DNA of 64,000 nucleotides from Sipunculus nudus (GCA_026874595.1 CM049306.1:25969519-26033518), one strand, 5' to 3'. Positions 39,970 to 52,504 are shown, counted from the first letter of the stretch. The notes: a model not told the origin generated them from the letters alone. Program-made: numbers and translations.

Positions 39970-42511
39970 GTAGGAACTATTGGATAGTCTTTATGGTGAC
40001 TTGATATAATTAAAGAGCTTCTGCATTGAATATACTTGCAGTATTCCCTAAATTATAATATTTAACCTGTGACAGCCAGGTTTTATCTGACAAAAATGGC
40101 AGCACTTTAATGTTTTACATATGCCAGTGAGGAATGAATCTATACAGGTTTTATAAAAGTGCTCACTGAAATATTTAAACTTTAAGAATAGTAGCAACTC
40201 AGGAATCTTATACTTATATGCAGAGAGACTGATGTCAGTTGGATCCATATGGGCAGAGAATAAGTCAGTATGACACTCTTTGGTGACCTCACATATTTCT
40301 GAATGATATTAGGGTTGATCTATGTGGCAGCTTTCATGAAATTTTTTATACAAAAATGCCTAACAAATTGTGATCCTGTGTGTACTAGACTTGGAAAGTG
40401 ACAGGGCTTTTTTAAATATTCTGCCCTTTAAGGTAGGAAGTTGAAAAGAGGAACTGGTAATGCAGAATTAAGGAAAAGCCAATAATTGTATCCCCAGACA
40501 AAGTCGGGATACTATGGTTTCACAATGGTCATGCCGCCGCAGAACAATCTTGTCAGTGGGATAACTCAAAAAATATTTCACTGATCTTTTTCAAACTTTA
40601 CATTTGTATTGATATAGGTAAGAGGACGAAGCCTATTTAAAATGGGGTCATGACCTTTGCTAGGAGAGTGACCTTTACCTTGAATAGGTCCATTTTTGCT
40701 GAAAATAACTCAAATTCTTAATTATCTCAAGAAAGCTTGCATGGAATGGTCCAAAAAATAAAGGTGACCAAAGATCTTGGATATCCTTGAGATACGCCAG
40801 AAACTGGTGGCGCCACCTATTATCTTGTTATTATTTTCTTGTTTTTACGCCTTTTAATACTCCCATAATTGCCACTTGACAGTACTGTGAGCATTATAAG
40901 TAAAAAAATTTTGGACAGAGAGATGGGTTATTGGATGAGGTCTATTTAAATTTCGGTCATGACCTTTACCATGAGAGTGGCCTTGACCTTTAATATTTCC
41001 ATATTTGGTGAAAATCACACACCTCTTATGATATCTCCAGTGTTGATAGCCATATGGATTTCAAACGTGACTTATGTATGGCCCACCACTAAAGTAAGAA
41101 CCCTATAGGTTCTAGGGTCATGAGGTCAAAGGTCAAGGTCAAAGGTCTCGCATCTTTAAAGATATTATGGATGCGGTTTAAGCCAAACTTTTCATCCCAG
41201 ATCTTCCATCTTGAACGTATAGCTCACTTGCCAATAGTGGATGATCCATATCAGTTTTGGGGTCACAAGGTCAAAGGTAAAGGCCACAGGAACTATTTGT
41301 CAAAAAGTTAGTTTCCAGATGATAATTCCAGCTTTTTAGCTCAGTTGACTATAAGTCATCTGAGCTATAGTCCTGGTCTTTTGTCCCTCGTCCGTCCGGC
41401 TGTCCATCCGTTAACAGGGTACCGTTGGACCTACGAATCCAAAACTTAGTATACCATTAGATGTCCCCAAAATCTCCTACCATACCGAAAATTGGGTCAT
41501 TAGGACTTCTTTCCTTTGAGATATTAAGGAAAAACCTTCGTTTTCCATTAAAAAGCCATTGTTACACTTCAAGGCTGCCTTAAATCAAAACCACTGATCT
41601 GTTTTTGATCATATTTAGTATTCATTTTCTTCCATACATTTTCTATGAACATACCAAAAATTAGGTCAGTATTGGGTATTATTTTGAAGTTATGGGGTCA
41701 AATATAATGCAATTTTTAAAAAATCAGGAAATATATTTACTCACCTAACATGAGAATTGCTGAAGCTGGAGACTTTTTTCAGGAATATAACTTTATTTAA
41801 TCAAGATTCAATTGTGTACCCAAAATTAGATCTGAATTTTGCAAATTTGTCAAGTTATTAGCATAAAAAAAATCAATACCTTAAATTTTGTCCAACTTTG
41901 GCAATGGCACGTTTTTTCCCTGTAAGCACTGTTGATTTAATTTTCACAACATATATACATAAGGATTTAATCTTTTAAAATCTGAAATTTCAAAGGAATT
42001 GATTGAAAAGAGTAACTTTTATTCAGGTTTCAATACACCATGTCAAGTGTTGTTTACATCTAGCCCACCTGGTAGTACAGCCTTCACTTGCATTATGTAA
42101 CTGACCCCAGGCAGCTTGCCTTGGCTCAGCTTGGCCACTACTAGCAAGCTTCCCCTCTGCCCTGCACTCCCCCCCCCCCCCATGGTGCATCAACTAGATG
42201 AATGTTATAATTTTCTGTATTTTATTTTATTCTTGGCTATGCTACGTTTTAGATTTTGTATTGTACCACCGGGTTACAATGATTAAAGAGCACATTGAAT
42301 TGTGTCCACAAAGTGGTGTATTGGTATGAAAGTGTGGATGTTCATCAAATAAGTAATTCCTTACTTTAGAAAAGTAAAAACTTCACCAGGTGTGAAATTG
42401 ACTATTAATTCCAGTAATAAATTATAGCTGAGATAGTAATTAGCACAATGATATTGTTTGTCCCTCATTCAACCAACAGTGTGTATACTTTATTTGAAAA
42501 AGATGTTTTTA

Positions 42512-44020
42512 TTATGCCCCCGCCACAAAGTGGCCGGGGCATATAGTTTTACCCATGTCCATCATTCCGTCATTATGTCATTCCGAAATGAAACAGTTGT
42601 ACGGACCTTTTTTCGCAGTGCCTGCAGATATTGGCCTGATTTTTGGTGTGTGGGCAGATAATGACCAGTTACAGATCGAGTTCGTGTTTCGTCCCGGTTG
42701 ACCTACTTTTGACCATTTTACGGCTCCTTAACTTAGAAAATTTCTTAAAAAATAGAAATTTTCATGGCAAATACACATGTACGGACTTTTTTTCACAATG
42801 CCTGCAGATATTGGCCTGATTTTTGGTGTGTGGGCAGATAATGACCAGTTACAGATCGAGTTTGTGTTTCGTCCCAGTTGACCTACTTTTGACCGTTTTA
42901 CGGCTCTTAAACTTAGAAAAATTCATGAAAAATAGAAATTTTCATGACAAATACACATGTACAGCCGTTTTTAGCCCTCAGTTCATAGGCTGATGGGCTA
43001 TTGTCATCACCCAAGCTGTCCGTCTGTCCATCTGTCTGTCCAGTGTCTGTCCGTCCATCTGTCCGTTCTGCGTCTGTTAACTTTTACCTTGTGAGCGGGA
43101 TATCTCTAAAAGGATTCACCGTTAGAATTTTATTTCATCAGTGAAGATGTATATCGATAAAATCTCGGTCAAGTTCGAAGATGGGTGACATTGACCCATT
43201 TTTCTACATTTCAGAGCTGATTATAGAAAAACACTCAGAAGTTTATATCTCAGGAACCATTGTGTTGATTTTCACAAAACTTACTATGATCATTGGGACT
43301 GATGATCAGTATGTGCTGCACAATTTTGGTGGTGCCACCTGCAATTCTGATTTTTTAATGAAATTTTATCGGATTTTTTCAATTTTGGCCTTTTGTGCAG
43401 GATATCTCCAAAGGTATTCAACACAGGAACTTCATTTCTTCAGTGCTATTGCATTATATTTACAAAATCTTGGTCAAGTTCAAAGATGGGTGATCTTGAC
43501 CTACTTTTCAAGGTCACAGAGCTTAGTATAGAAAAAACTTAGGGGCTTATTTCTCAGGAAGCATTTGGTGGATTGTTATGAAACATGGTATATACCTCTT
43601 CAATTTAAATTTATAAATGATTATAAACTTGTGCTAATATTCTAGTTTCGCAATACAATGCTTACAGATACTGGCCTAATGTTTGGTCTGTGGGCGCATA
43701 ATGACCACTTACAGATCGAGTTCGCGTTTCGTCCCAGTTAACCTATTTTTCACCATATGACAGATCCTGAACAAAGAAAATTTCATGAAAGACAGAAATT
43801 TATATATGGATTTTTTTTCACAGTGCCTGCAGATACTGGCCTGATTTTTGGTGTGTTGCTTGATAATGACCCTTTACAGATTGAGTTTGCATTTGCCCTT
43901 GTTGACCTTCTTTTGACCATACAACACCTCCTGAACTTAAAAAAAAAAATTTTACAAAATTTAACAAATGTTTCTAATTTGCCCCAGGCGGGGGCATTCA
44001 TGTCGTTCCGACACATCTAG
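42512..44020 (+). mobile_element. Family B Helitron-like element nested in family D
   Basis: 5' hairpin TATGCCCCCGCCAC-AAA-GTGGCCGGGGCATA (42513-42543). The 3' end has a GGCGGGGGCAT arm, the hairpin TGTCG-TTC-CGACA and CTAG (44017-44020), then T. It has about four internal 180-bp units, one interrupted by a family E element. Confidence 0.75.
42972..43645 (+). mobile_element. Family E element nested in family B
   Basis: The 5' end TAGCCCTCAG..AGGCTGATGGGCTA forms a hairpin. The 3' end is gctaatattCTAG followed by TTT. The break falls in the T-run of a 180-bp unit (left ...cgtttt, right tttcgcaat), consistent with insertion between T and T. Contains ggtggtgccacct at about 43331. Confidence 0.7.
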
Positions 44021-44708
44021 TTTTATCAAATTTACTTAATCTTTTATTTCAATTCAGTGAATAAAGTTAAGCATGTACTAAAAACTCCAATGTGCAAAAC
44101 TTTTTAATAGTGATTCAAGGAATCTTGTAGATGCCATGTTGTGGCATTATTTTCTTTTAAATTCAGTTTAAACATTTGTGATTTAAAAATAATAAAATAT
44201 ATGTGTATGCATAATATGACCCAATATGAGCTACACTCTGGATATATAATGATTGCAACTTAGAATTCTAATATTTTAACATATATTTTCAGTTTTTTTA
44301 TTTCAAATTTATAAAACTTGTAAATAAAAAAATGAATCAGATAAAAACTATTAATGGAAAAAGTGGATATGCTAAAAAAAATAGGCTTATATATAAACTT
44401 AAATGCATTATTCTCATAAAAGTGAAATAAAGGTATTAGTCCATTCTGTCCACTTGCCTGTCCATCTGTAAATTTTTCATATGCATCACAGTATCTCAAA
44501 ACTGTTACTGTTTTTCCTCATGACAGTCTTGTCAGAGTATTAGTTTGCAATCATATATTTAGAACTTTACTAAAACCAAGTAGGAGGGCCCCTTTCCTCT
44601 TAGCTTCTCATATGCTTATATAAATGAAAATCATTACAATAGAATATTTTGCATTTGCAAAAATTTTTCAAACTTCAGCTGTGCGCCGTGACCCATGGGT
44701 CCCTTGTT

Positions 44709-47283
44709 TAGCTCAGCTGACAGTAAGTCATCTGAGCTATAGTTGTGGTCCATTGTCCGTCGTTTGTCCGTTCTTCCGTCTGTCCGTCCGTTAGACAGGC
44801 ACATTTTGAAACCGTTTGACCTATGAATTCAAAATTTGGCATACTGTTAGATGTCCCTAAAATCTCCTACCATTCCGAATATTGGGTCAATATGACTATG
44901 TTCCTTCAAAATATTTAGGAAAAACCTCAAATTTCTTTAAAAACCTATTATCGCACTTCAGGACTGCCTTACATTAAAACCACATATCTGTTTTTCTTAA
45001 TATTTACCAGAAGTAATCCCCTATATTTTTCCTATATACATGCCAGAAATTAAGTCGGTTTACCGTAGATCCGCCTTTTGCCGCCGCGGCCATAAAATAA
45101 GACTTCCAGCCAAAAATCCTGACTAATATTTCTCGACAAGGGATGCGGCTATAAAACGCAGGTTAGGCTAAATTCAAACATGTATAAGTGACTCGACGGC
45201 CCGCCGAGGCGCAATGGGCGATAATAGGCTGAAGAAGAAGTGAATACTGAGAACGTATATGTAATGATACTGCATATTTATATATTAATTTTATTCATTA
45301 TTAATTTTATAAAATGTAAAATTGATATTTTAAACAGGCTTATATGTATTATAAAAAAATTCTGAGTCAGTCATAAACCACGGCAATTGTCACGCAATGA
45401 TTGATAAAAGATCGATATTCACTCGCCAAATTATGCATTCTATCAAGACTAACGGTTATACCTATATTTGAGTATGGCTGCAATATCGGTAAAACATTAT
45501 TTTAAGATATTTCTTGAACATATCATTTCTTTTCAAATAAACTGTAAAACAAAAGATAACCAAAGACCATACGTTCTTCGGCAATTAAACCTGCGTTCAC
45601 GTTCAGATACTTCTTCGTTGATCACATTGTCAATAGATGGCGCTCAAAGGTCATAACCTCACCAGCTAGTTCCGTATTCTTTATATATGGCACACTTTGC
45701 TAGCAGACGGTTCGGGCACCAGTGTGTATATATTATGATCAGCAGGACCCTGGGAGTACGCGTAAAGGCTCGACGCGGGATTCGCTTATTCAAAGGTTTT
45801 GTCAAGGTTGTTAATTGACCGACGTTGTATAGAGTGTAAATAAAAGCCATCACAAAGAGTCCCGTTGGCTATGATATCCCATTGAAGTTTAATTAGCCAG
45901 GGTAAAGGCGCAAGGTACACCAAGGCCCGTTAGTTCCGTAATCATTTTATGTGGCATCTTTTGCCGGTTGACGGTTCGGACACCATTTTGCATATATTAT
46001 GATCAGCACAACCCGAGGTGTTCTGGAAATATGATCACCGACGAATGTGTCGTTTATTTAAATGTTTTGTTGTTAAATGACCAACGATGTATAATGTCTA
46101 AATAATATTTAAACTACAGTCGTCCCATACAATGCTTTGATGCCTCATTGAACTTTAATTAGCCAAGTTAAAGGCGCAAGATTCTCCGGCATTCAGTGAT
46201 GTGTCAAATTAATTTCGTAGCCCTACTAGAATTCGTCTTGGATGAGTCGTTATAAACCGAACAAATTGTCATCTATTCTAATCGGATAGATCAGGCGGTT
46301 TAACCAATTAATTAAATTAATTAATTAGCCAAGCAACATACACAGTTGCAACTGTTTCCCAAAACTGTAATGCCTGACCGCATATCAGCATACCGCTACG
46401 TACCTAGCTGCAGCCTAGCGCTTAAGAAAGAACTTTTTTTCGTTGTGTTCCCATACCTCACCCGGCAATGGAACGTGATGAGAATGTGGTGCGGCCATTA
46501 AGTAAGGTTTTGGGAATTTTTTACTCCAGTGAAGGAGCCTTCCAGATATTTTACGAACATGGGGTGCGGCCATTAGACGACGTGCGGCGGCAAAACGCGG
46601 ATCTACGGTAGTATAATTTGTTTAAGTTATGGGCCAAAACATAATGGACTTTGTAAAATATCAGGAAAAATATTTTTACTCACTTAACATGAAAAATTTT
46701 GAAACTAGAAACTTATCCTGTAAGCATTGTTGAATTAAGTGAAAATCCTATGTATATACACTATAATAATACAGATATTTTGTAACTCCCACCATTCCAC
46801 ACACATGATCCTCCCCCCCCCTCCCCCCCACACCCACCACCACCACCAAGTCCTTTCATCTGTGGACTAGGGACATAAGTTATATTTTATTATATTTTAG
46901 CTGTATACATTTCATAAAATAAAAGAATATATATATATATTTAGTAATTTATATTATAAAAAAATAGATTAAATTGAACAAATGTGTAAACCTCTGAATT
47001 GTCAACAGTTAATCAAAAAGCCAACCAATGATCATGCTAATAGTACAGATCATTTGTTCACAAACTGCTCACATGCTTCAGTTTTAACATTAGGAAACGC
47101 ATGGTCAGGTCACAAAATATTATTTGCAACAATTTCTTGCTCATCAATACAAACCAACCATATAAACCAACCATGGCCTATATTACCTTTTCCTCTTACA
47201 CTTTATCTTCATTTGATATTATTTTAGATTTTTGCCTTCAAGGTCAAGTTCAGCTGAGCACAGTGTGACCCATGGGTCCCTTG
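44709..47283 (+). mobile_element. Second family D element, head-to-tail with the first
   Basis: The 5' hairpin TAGCTCAGCTGAC...GTCATCTGAGCTA begins 2 bp after the CCTTG of the preceding copy. The 3' end has CAGCTGAGC, GACCCATGGGTC and CCTTG. The internal region resembles 3564-5463 but is split by a family T element (45061-46610). The last 300 bp closely match 5160-5463. Confidence 0.7.
45061..46610. mobile_element. TA-flanked TIR element, family T, copy 2
   Basis: Ends TACCGTAGATCCGCCTTTTG and (reverse complement) TACCGTAGATCCGCGTTTTG. Insertion into the family D sequence aagtcggtt..agtataa is visible by comparison with the uninterrupted copy near 3900, with TA duplicated. An internal segment (about 45660-45960) is partly repeated. 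Non-autonomous. Confidence 0.75.
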
Positions 47284-48430
47284 TTTGATGTATGTATTTC
47301 AAACTTGACAAATATATATCCCATTAAAAAGCAAGATCCCAATCAATTTTAGGGTCACAAGGTCAAAGGTCAAGGTCACAGGACTTACATCTTTCAAAAG
47401 ATTGTGGATGCATTTTCAGCCAAACTTTTCATTTCAGACCTTTTATCTTGAACATATAGTTCACCTGCTAATAGAGGAAGACCCCTATCCATTTTTAGGT
47501 CACAAGTTCAAAGGTGAAGGTCACAGGAGCCACCTGTCAAAAAATTCATTTCCTGATGATAACTCCAGCTTGGATTGATATATTGGTTTCAAACTTGATT
47601 TATATATATCCATCCATCTTGGAAAGTTTTCTCAAAAACCATACAGCGTGCACCACCTACCTTCCCGTTTTTGTAGAATAAATTAATACCCTTTTCTGAG
47701 GAGTGATTTGCCCTGTTGGCCTGATAATGTGCATATCCAAAGATCTTGGACTCCCATCATTTTGTACTCAAGACTGGTGGCGCCATCAGCAATCATTTTA
47801 GCATGGTGTCCATTTGTGTGTTTTGGTTGAAAATTGCTTAAATCTCCGGATTGGTTCAAGGTATTGGTCTGAAATTTGGCATGTCCATCCATCATGGAAA
47901 GTTTTCTGGTAAACCAGACAGGTGGCACCACTTACCTTTCTGTTTCTGTAAAATAAGGCTCTTTCTTGAGGAGTGATTATCACTATTGGCATGAAATTGT
48001 GCATATCCATAGATCTTAGACTCCTCCATCTTGTACTTAAGACTGGTGGCATCATCTGCTATCGTTTTGCTGTGGTGTCCATCTGTACATGTGCTTTTTG
48101 TGAAAATTGCTCATATCTTTGGAGTGGTTCAAGGTATTGGTCTTAAATTTGGCATGTCTATCCATCTCGGAATTTTATTTTTGACAACCAGACAGGTGGC
48201 ACCACCTACCTTCCTGTTTCTGTAAAATAAATTAAAGCGCTTTTCTCAAGAGAAATTCAACATATTGGCCCCCATATTTGGTGAAAAATATTGTTTCTCA
48301 AGTTGATAGATGCAAGAAACCATAGTCGCTTGCTAAGTTTCAGTATATGCTGCTGAAGATGGGAGGCCTATTCTTAAAAGGGGGGGGGGGGGGGTGGTGG
48401 GATTAATTGTCTGGGGATACTAATATCTAG

Positions 48431-49026
48431 TTTAACTACTGCTGCAGTGCAACTTTGCCTCAATCAACAGAGGCACGGTATCACTCTACAGCTAGAACAA
48501 AAGCTGCTAAATCAAGCCAACATGGGATCTCCATACCATGCTGGTTCAGGCTGACAGCTACATTAGATATGACTTAATGCTGATGTATCTAATAATTGAA
48601 GTGTGTAATATTTTAGAAACTGATGTGTTTAATATTGTAATGATTGATGAGTTAATATTGTATTTATTGAATCAAGAGTAAAGTTAAGTCAAGATATTGA
48701 ATGTGAAGTCTGAGGGAATACACCAAAATGCCATCCATGGTTTCAATATAAATTTCTTTGCCAAGCTTATTAAAGACTTACCTAAAGCTTTTAATTTATG
48801 TTTGTAGAAAATGTCTTTACTTTGTAAGCTATGGATGCACATTTATGAAGCATTAAGAGATTTTGGATTCACTAACCTAGAAAATATTATATAAAATATG
48901 ATGGTGCTATTTAAGATACAGAGACGTTGTTGGTGTAAAAAGATATAATACTGGGTATTTTTTCAGGTAGTATATGGATCTTTTTAAGGTTGAAAGGGTT
49001 AGAATTGATCAGTTATAATTTTACAG
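48431..49026. other. Intron before e15, unassigned
   Basis: Short words (gctgctaaatcaagcca, ccatgctggttca, tgacagctaca) at about 48507-48566 recur at about 49476-49540, so a small block is duplicated on either side of exon e15. Confidence 0.6.
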
Positions 49027-49206
49027 GGAGCAGAGCAGTACCCTTACCTGGATGCTCTTGAGGCTCTGGTGAATAAAGGTCGTCCCATCCCTGTCAGACT
49101 GGATCAGCTTCCTCAAGTGGAATCCCAGGTTGCTGCTGCCAAATCATGGCGGGAACGCACTGCCAGAACATTCTTAAAGAAGAACTCTACATACAACCTA
49201 ATTGAG
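49027..49206 (+). CDS. KDM5: KDM5 exon e15: end of PLU-1-like region
   Basis: Sixty codons: [20 protein letters not shown], then [21 protein letters not shown] and [12 protein letters not shown]. These match VLDTLIELVTRGRSIPVHLNSLPRLE and NSPYSLLE of KDM5B. The acceptor is aattttacag and the donor GAG|gtaatt, phase 0. The intron start is followed at once by a 65-bp tandem duplication. Confidence 0.95.
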
Positions 49207-49210
49207 GTAA

Positions 49211-49340
49211 TTAGAATGTTTGAAGGCTGCTTTGATGAATTCCTGAAGTGATGACCAGTGATCTTTATTTTCTCATTAGAATGATTGAAGGTTGCTTTGG
49301 TGATTTCCTGAAGTGATGACCAGTGATCTTTTTTTTTTCT
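49211..49340. repeat. 65-bp tandem duplication just inside the e15 donor
   Basis: Copies starting ttagaatgtttgaaggctgc (49211) and ttagaatgattgaaggttgc (49276) differ at few positions. Confidence 0.85.
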
Positions 49341-49637
49341 CATTAGTACTAATTATTCACATCCATTGCTTGTTTGGAAGTTTTTGTTCAGATATAAGCC
49401 ACAGTCTTTATATGCTACAGTCTGACTTCAGTTTCTTAATCAGAAGTGAGGTGATGATATGTAGCAAGATGAATGCTGCTAAATCAAGCCAGTATAGGTA
49501 ACTACCCCATGCTGGTTCAATATGACAGCTACACTAAGGACATGAAAAGTAAAGATGTTTTTACTGATGCTTAGAAAATGAAGATGAACAAATTTGGTAT
49601 CAGTATTTATACATTCTGTGTGATTTGAAACATATAG

Positions 49638-49802
49638 GTCCTGTCACCAAGGGGAGATATTGGTTCATACAATGGAAGCAAGAAAAGAAAGAAGAACAGG
49701 GAAAGCATGGATCGTGACAAGGAAAATAACAATGGAGGGACTGCCAATGGTGATGAAATGCGTGATGCAGCTAGCATTGTGAGTAGCCCCTCACTGAAGA
49801 AA
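49638..49802 (+). CDS. KDM5: KDM5 exon e16: basic linker before PHD2, with duplicated splice donor
   Basis: Starts VLSPRGDIGSYNGSKKRKK, where KDM5B reads VLCPRCDIGLLGLKRKQRK, and continues as a low-complexity Asn/Gly-rich stretch to SSPSLKK. The acceptor is aacatatag. The end is ambiguous: a 24-bp tandem duplication leaves two donors, ATT|gtgagt (end 49778) and AAGAAA|gtgagt (end 49802). Both keep phase 0, giving 47 or 55 codons. The longer form is listed. Confidence 0.88.
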
Positions 49803-49826
49803 GTGAGTAGCTCCTTACTAAAGATT
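49779..49826 (+). repeat. 24-bp tandem duplication containing two splice donors
   Basis: GTGAGTAGCCCCTCACTGAA... and GTGAGTAGCTCCTTACTAAA... are adjacent, with 19 of 24 positions identical. Each starts with a consensus donor GTGAGT. Confidence 0.85.
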
Positions 49827-50129
49827 GTCTTTTCTTTTTTGACGCACCATTCCAATATTCACAAACTAAAACCTATCCAGAAAAGGCACCTGATGGGCAT
49901 TTCCAAAGTATATAAGCTTTCTTTTCTTTAAATTTGACTTGTGGACTTTTTGGACAAGTGCTGACAGTCATTTCACTGAACTGCCTATTTCATGGTTAAA
50001 GAAATTGTGTGCCTGAGGGATAGTAATTTCTCAGATACCTAAGTAATTTCATAGGTTGTGCAGGAGATCCCTAATGGTACATGAATGTTTACTTTGTGTT
50101 CACTTTCTTCACAATAAACTGATGTAATT

Positions 50130-50400
50130 TGATGCTGTGCATAACCTTTCCCATTCTTTGACTCTATACATGTCCTTTCTCATTCTTCTACTCTGTACAT
50201 GTATATCCTTTCTCATTCTTTGACTCTGTACATGTATATCCTCTCTCATTCTTTGGCTCTGACCATACCCTTCTCATTCTGTGACTCTGTATATATCCTT
50301 GCTCATTTTATGACTCGCTACATATCCTTTCTAATTCTTTGACTCTGTACATAATACATATCCTTTCGCATTCTTTGACTCTGTTCATAAGTGGTATGCC
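50130..50400. repeat. 33-bp minisatellite, left array (diverged)
   Basis: Units of the type cctttctcattctttgactctgtacatgtat, irregular in length. The distal part (tggctctgaccatacccttc...) is nearly the same as 53811-53930, so the array was duplicated. Confidence 0.85.
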
Positions 50401-50433
50401 AATTAATCAATTAAATCTGTGATTAGTCTTTTT

Positions 50434-52504
50434 TATGCCCCCGCCACAAAGTGGCCGGGGCATATAGTTTTACCCATGTCCATCATTCCGTCCTTCCGTC
50501 ATTCCGAAATCAAACAGTTGTACGGACTTTTTTTCGCAATGCCTGCAGATATTGGCCTGATTTTTGGTGTGTGGGCAGATATAGACCAGTTACAGATCGA
50601 GTTCGTTGCGTCCCGGTTGAACTACTTTTGACCGTTTTACGGCTCCTAAACTTAGAAAATTTCATGAAAAATAGATATTTCATGACAAATACACATGTAC
50701 GGACTTTTTTTCGCAATGCCTGCAGATATTGGCCTGATTTTTGGTGTGTGGGCAGATAATGACCAGTTACAGATCGAGTTCGCGTTTCGTCCCGGTTGAC
50801 CTACTTTTGACCGTTTTACGGCTCCTGAACATAGAAAATTTCATGAAAAATAGATATTTCATGACAAATACACATGTACGGACTTTTTTTCGCAATGCCT
50901 GCAGATATTGGCCTGATTTTTGGTGTGTGGGCAAATAATGACCAGTTACAGATCGAGTTTGCGTTTCATCCCGGTTGACCTACTTTTGACCGTTTTACGG
51001 CTCCTGAACATAGAAAATTTCATGAAAAATATGAAATTTCATGACAAATACACATGTACGGACTTTTTTTCGCAATGCCGGCAGATATTGGCCTCATTTT
51101 TGGTGTTTGGGCAGATAATGACCAGTTACAGATCGAGTTCGCGTTTCTTCCTGGTTGACCTACCTTTGACCGTTTATGGCTCCTGAACATAGAAAATTTC
51201 ATGAAAAATATGAAATTTCATGACAAATACACATGTACAGACTTTTTTTCGCAATGCCTGCACATATTGGCCTGATTTTTGGTGTGTGGGCAGATAATGA
51301 CCAGTTACAGATCGAGTTTGCGTTTCATCCCGGTTGACCTACTTTTGACCGTTTTACGGCTCCTGAACATAGAAAATTTCATGAAAAATATGAAATTTCA
51401 TGACAAATACACATGTACGGACTATTTTTCGCAATGCCTGCAGATATTGGCCTGATTTTTGGTGTGTGGGCAGATAATGACCAGTTACAGATCGAGTTCG
51501 CGTTTCGTCCCGGTTGACCTACTTTTGACCGTTTTACGGCTCCTGAACATAGAAAATTTCATGAAAAATATGAAATTTCATGACAAATACACATGTACGG
51601 ACTTTTTTTCGCAATGCCTGCAGATATTGGCCTGATTTTTGGTGTGTGGGCAGATATAGACCAGTTACAGATCAAGTTCGCGTTTCGTCCCGGTTAACCT
51701 ACTTTTGACTTTTTTACGGCTCCTAAACTTAGAAAATTTCATGAAAAATAGAAATTTTCATGACAAATACACATGTACGGACTTTTTTTCGCAATGCCTG
51801 CAGATATTGGCCTGATTTTTTGTGTGTGGCAGATAATGACCAGTTACAGATTGAGTTCGCGTTTTGTCCCAGTTGACCTACTTTTGAACGTTTTACGGCT
51901 CCTGAACATAGAAAATTTCATGTAAAATATAAATTTTAATGACAAATACACTTGTACAGACTTTTCTTCCAATACCTGCAGATATTGGCCTGATTTTTGG
52001 TGTGTGGGCAAATAATGACCAGTTACAGATCGAGTTCACGTTTTGTTCCAGTTGACCTACTTTTGACCATTTGACGGTGCTCTAACATAGAAAATTTCAT
52101 AAAAAAGTGCACATGTATTGACTTTTTTCGCAGTGCCTGCAGATACGGGCCTGATTTTTGGTGTGTAGGCAGATAATGACCAGTTACAGATCGAGTTCTT
52201 GTTTCATCCCGGTTGACCTAATTTTGATTGTTTTACGGCTCCTAAACATAGAAAATTTCATGAAAGACAGAAATTTTTATAGAAAATGCACATGAATGGA
52301 CTTTTTTCACAATGCCTGCATTAACTGGCATGATTTTTGGTGTGTTGCTTTATAATGACCCTTTACAGATCGAGTTTGCATTTTGCCCCTGTTGACCTAC
52401 TTTTGACAATACGACACCTCCTGAACTTAAAAAATTTTTCAAAATTTTACAAATGTTTCTTATTTGCCCCAGACAGGGCATTCGTGTCGTTCCGACACAT
52501 CTAG
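50434..52504 (+). mobile_element. Family B Helitron-like element with about eleven 180-bp units
   Basis: 5' hairpin TATGCCCCCGCCAC-AAA-GTGGCCGGGGCATA. Unit starts (tacggac or variant) at 50521, 50698, 50878, 51058, 51237, 51417, 51597, 51777, 51956, 52116 and about 52294. The 3' hairpin GTGTCG-TTC-CGACAC and CTAG (52501-52504) are followed by T. Units near the 3' end are more diverged. Confidence 0.8.

Larger units (their letters stand above)
41337..44706 (+). mobile_element. Family D element inserted in family C, itself carrying a family B element
   Basis: 5' hairpin TAGCTCAGTTGAC...GTCATCTGAGCTA (41337-41367). The 3' end has cagctgtgcgcc, the palindrome GACCCATGGGTC (44690-44701) and CCTTG. 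Internal sequence matches the copy at 3564-5463 on both sides of a family B insertion (42512-44020), for example gatgccatgttgtg after it. Confidence 0.7.
40488..48430 (+). mobile_element. Family C element, interrupted by a 6-kb nested complex
   Basis: The 5' hairpin is GTATCCCCAGAC-AAA-GTCGGGATAC (40488-40512). The 3' end has GTCTGGGGATAC, the complement of the 5' arm, and CTAG at 48427-48430. The usual GGCACC..GGTGCC hairpin is deleted in this copy. Family sequence stops at ...gataattccagctt near 41332 and resumes at about 47284 with tgatgtatgtatttcaaac. An intact unit in the same element (47560-47600) reads ccagcttggattgatatattgg, so the break is an insertion. Palindrome at 40806. A G-rich tract is at about 48381. 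Confidence 0.65.

Noticed and set aside
50451-51186. Serial open frames reading ...FFRNACRYWPDFWCVG... in the 180-bp arrays
   Set aside because: The unit length is a multiple of three, so frames repeat automatically. They lack a stable start, break at unit indels, and lie inside non-coding Helitron-like elements.
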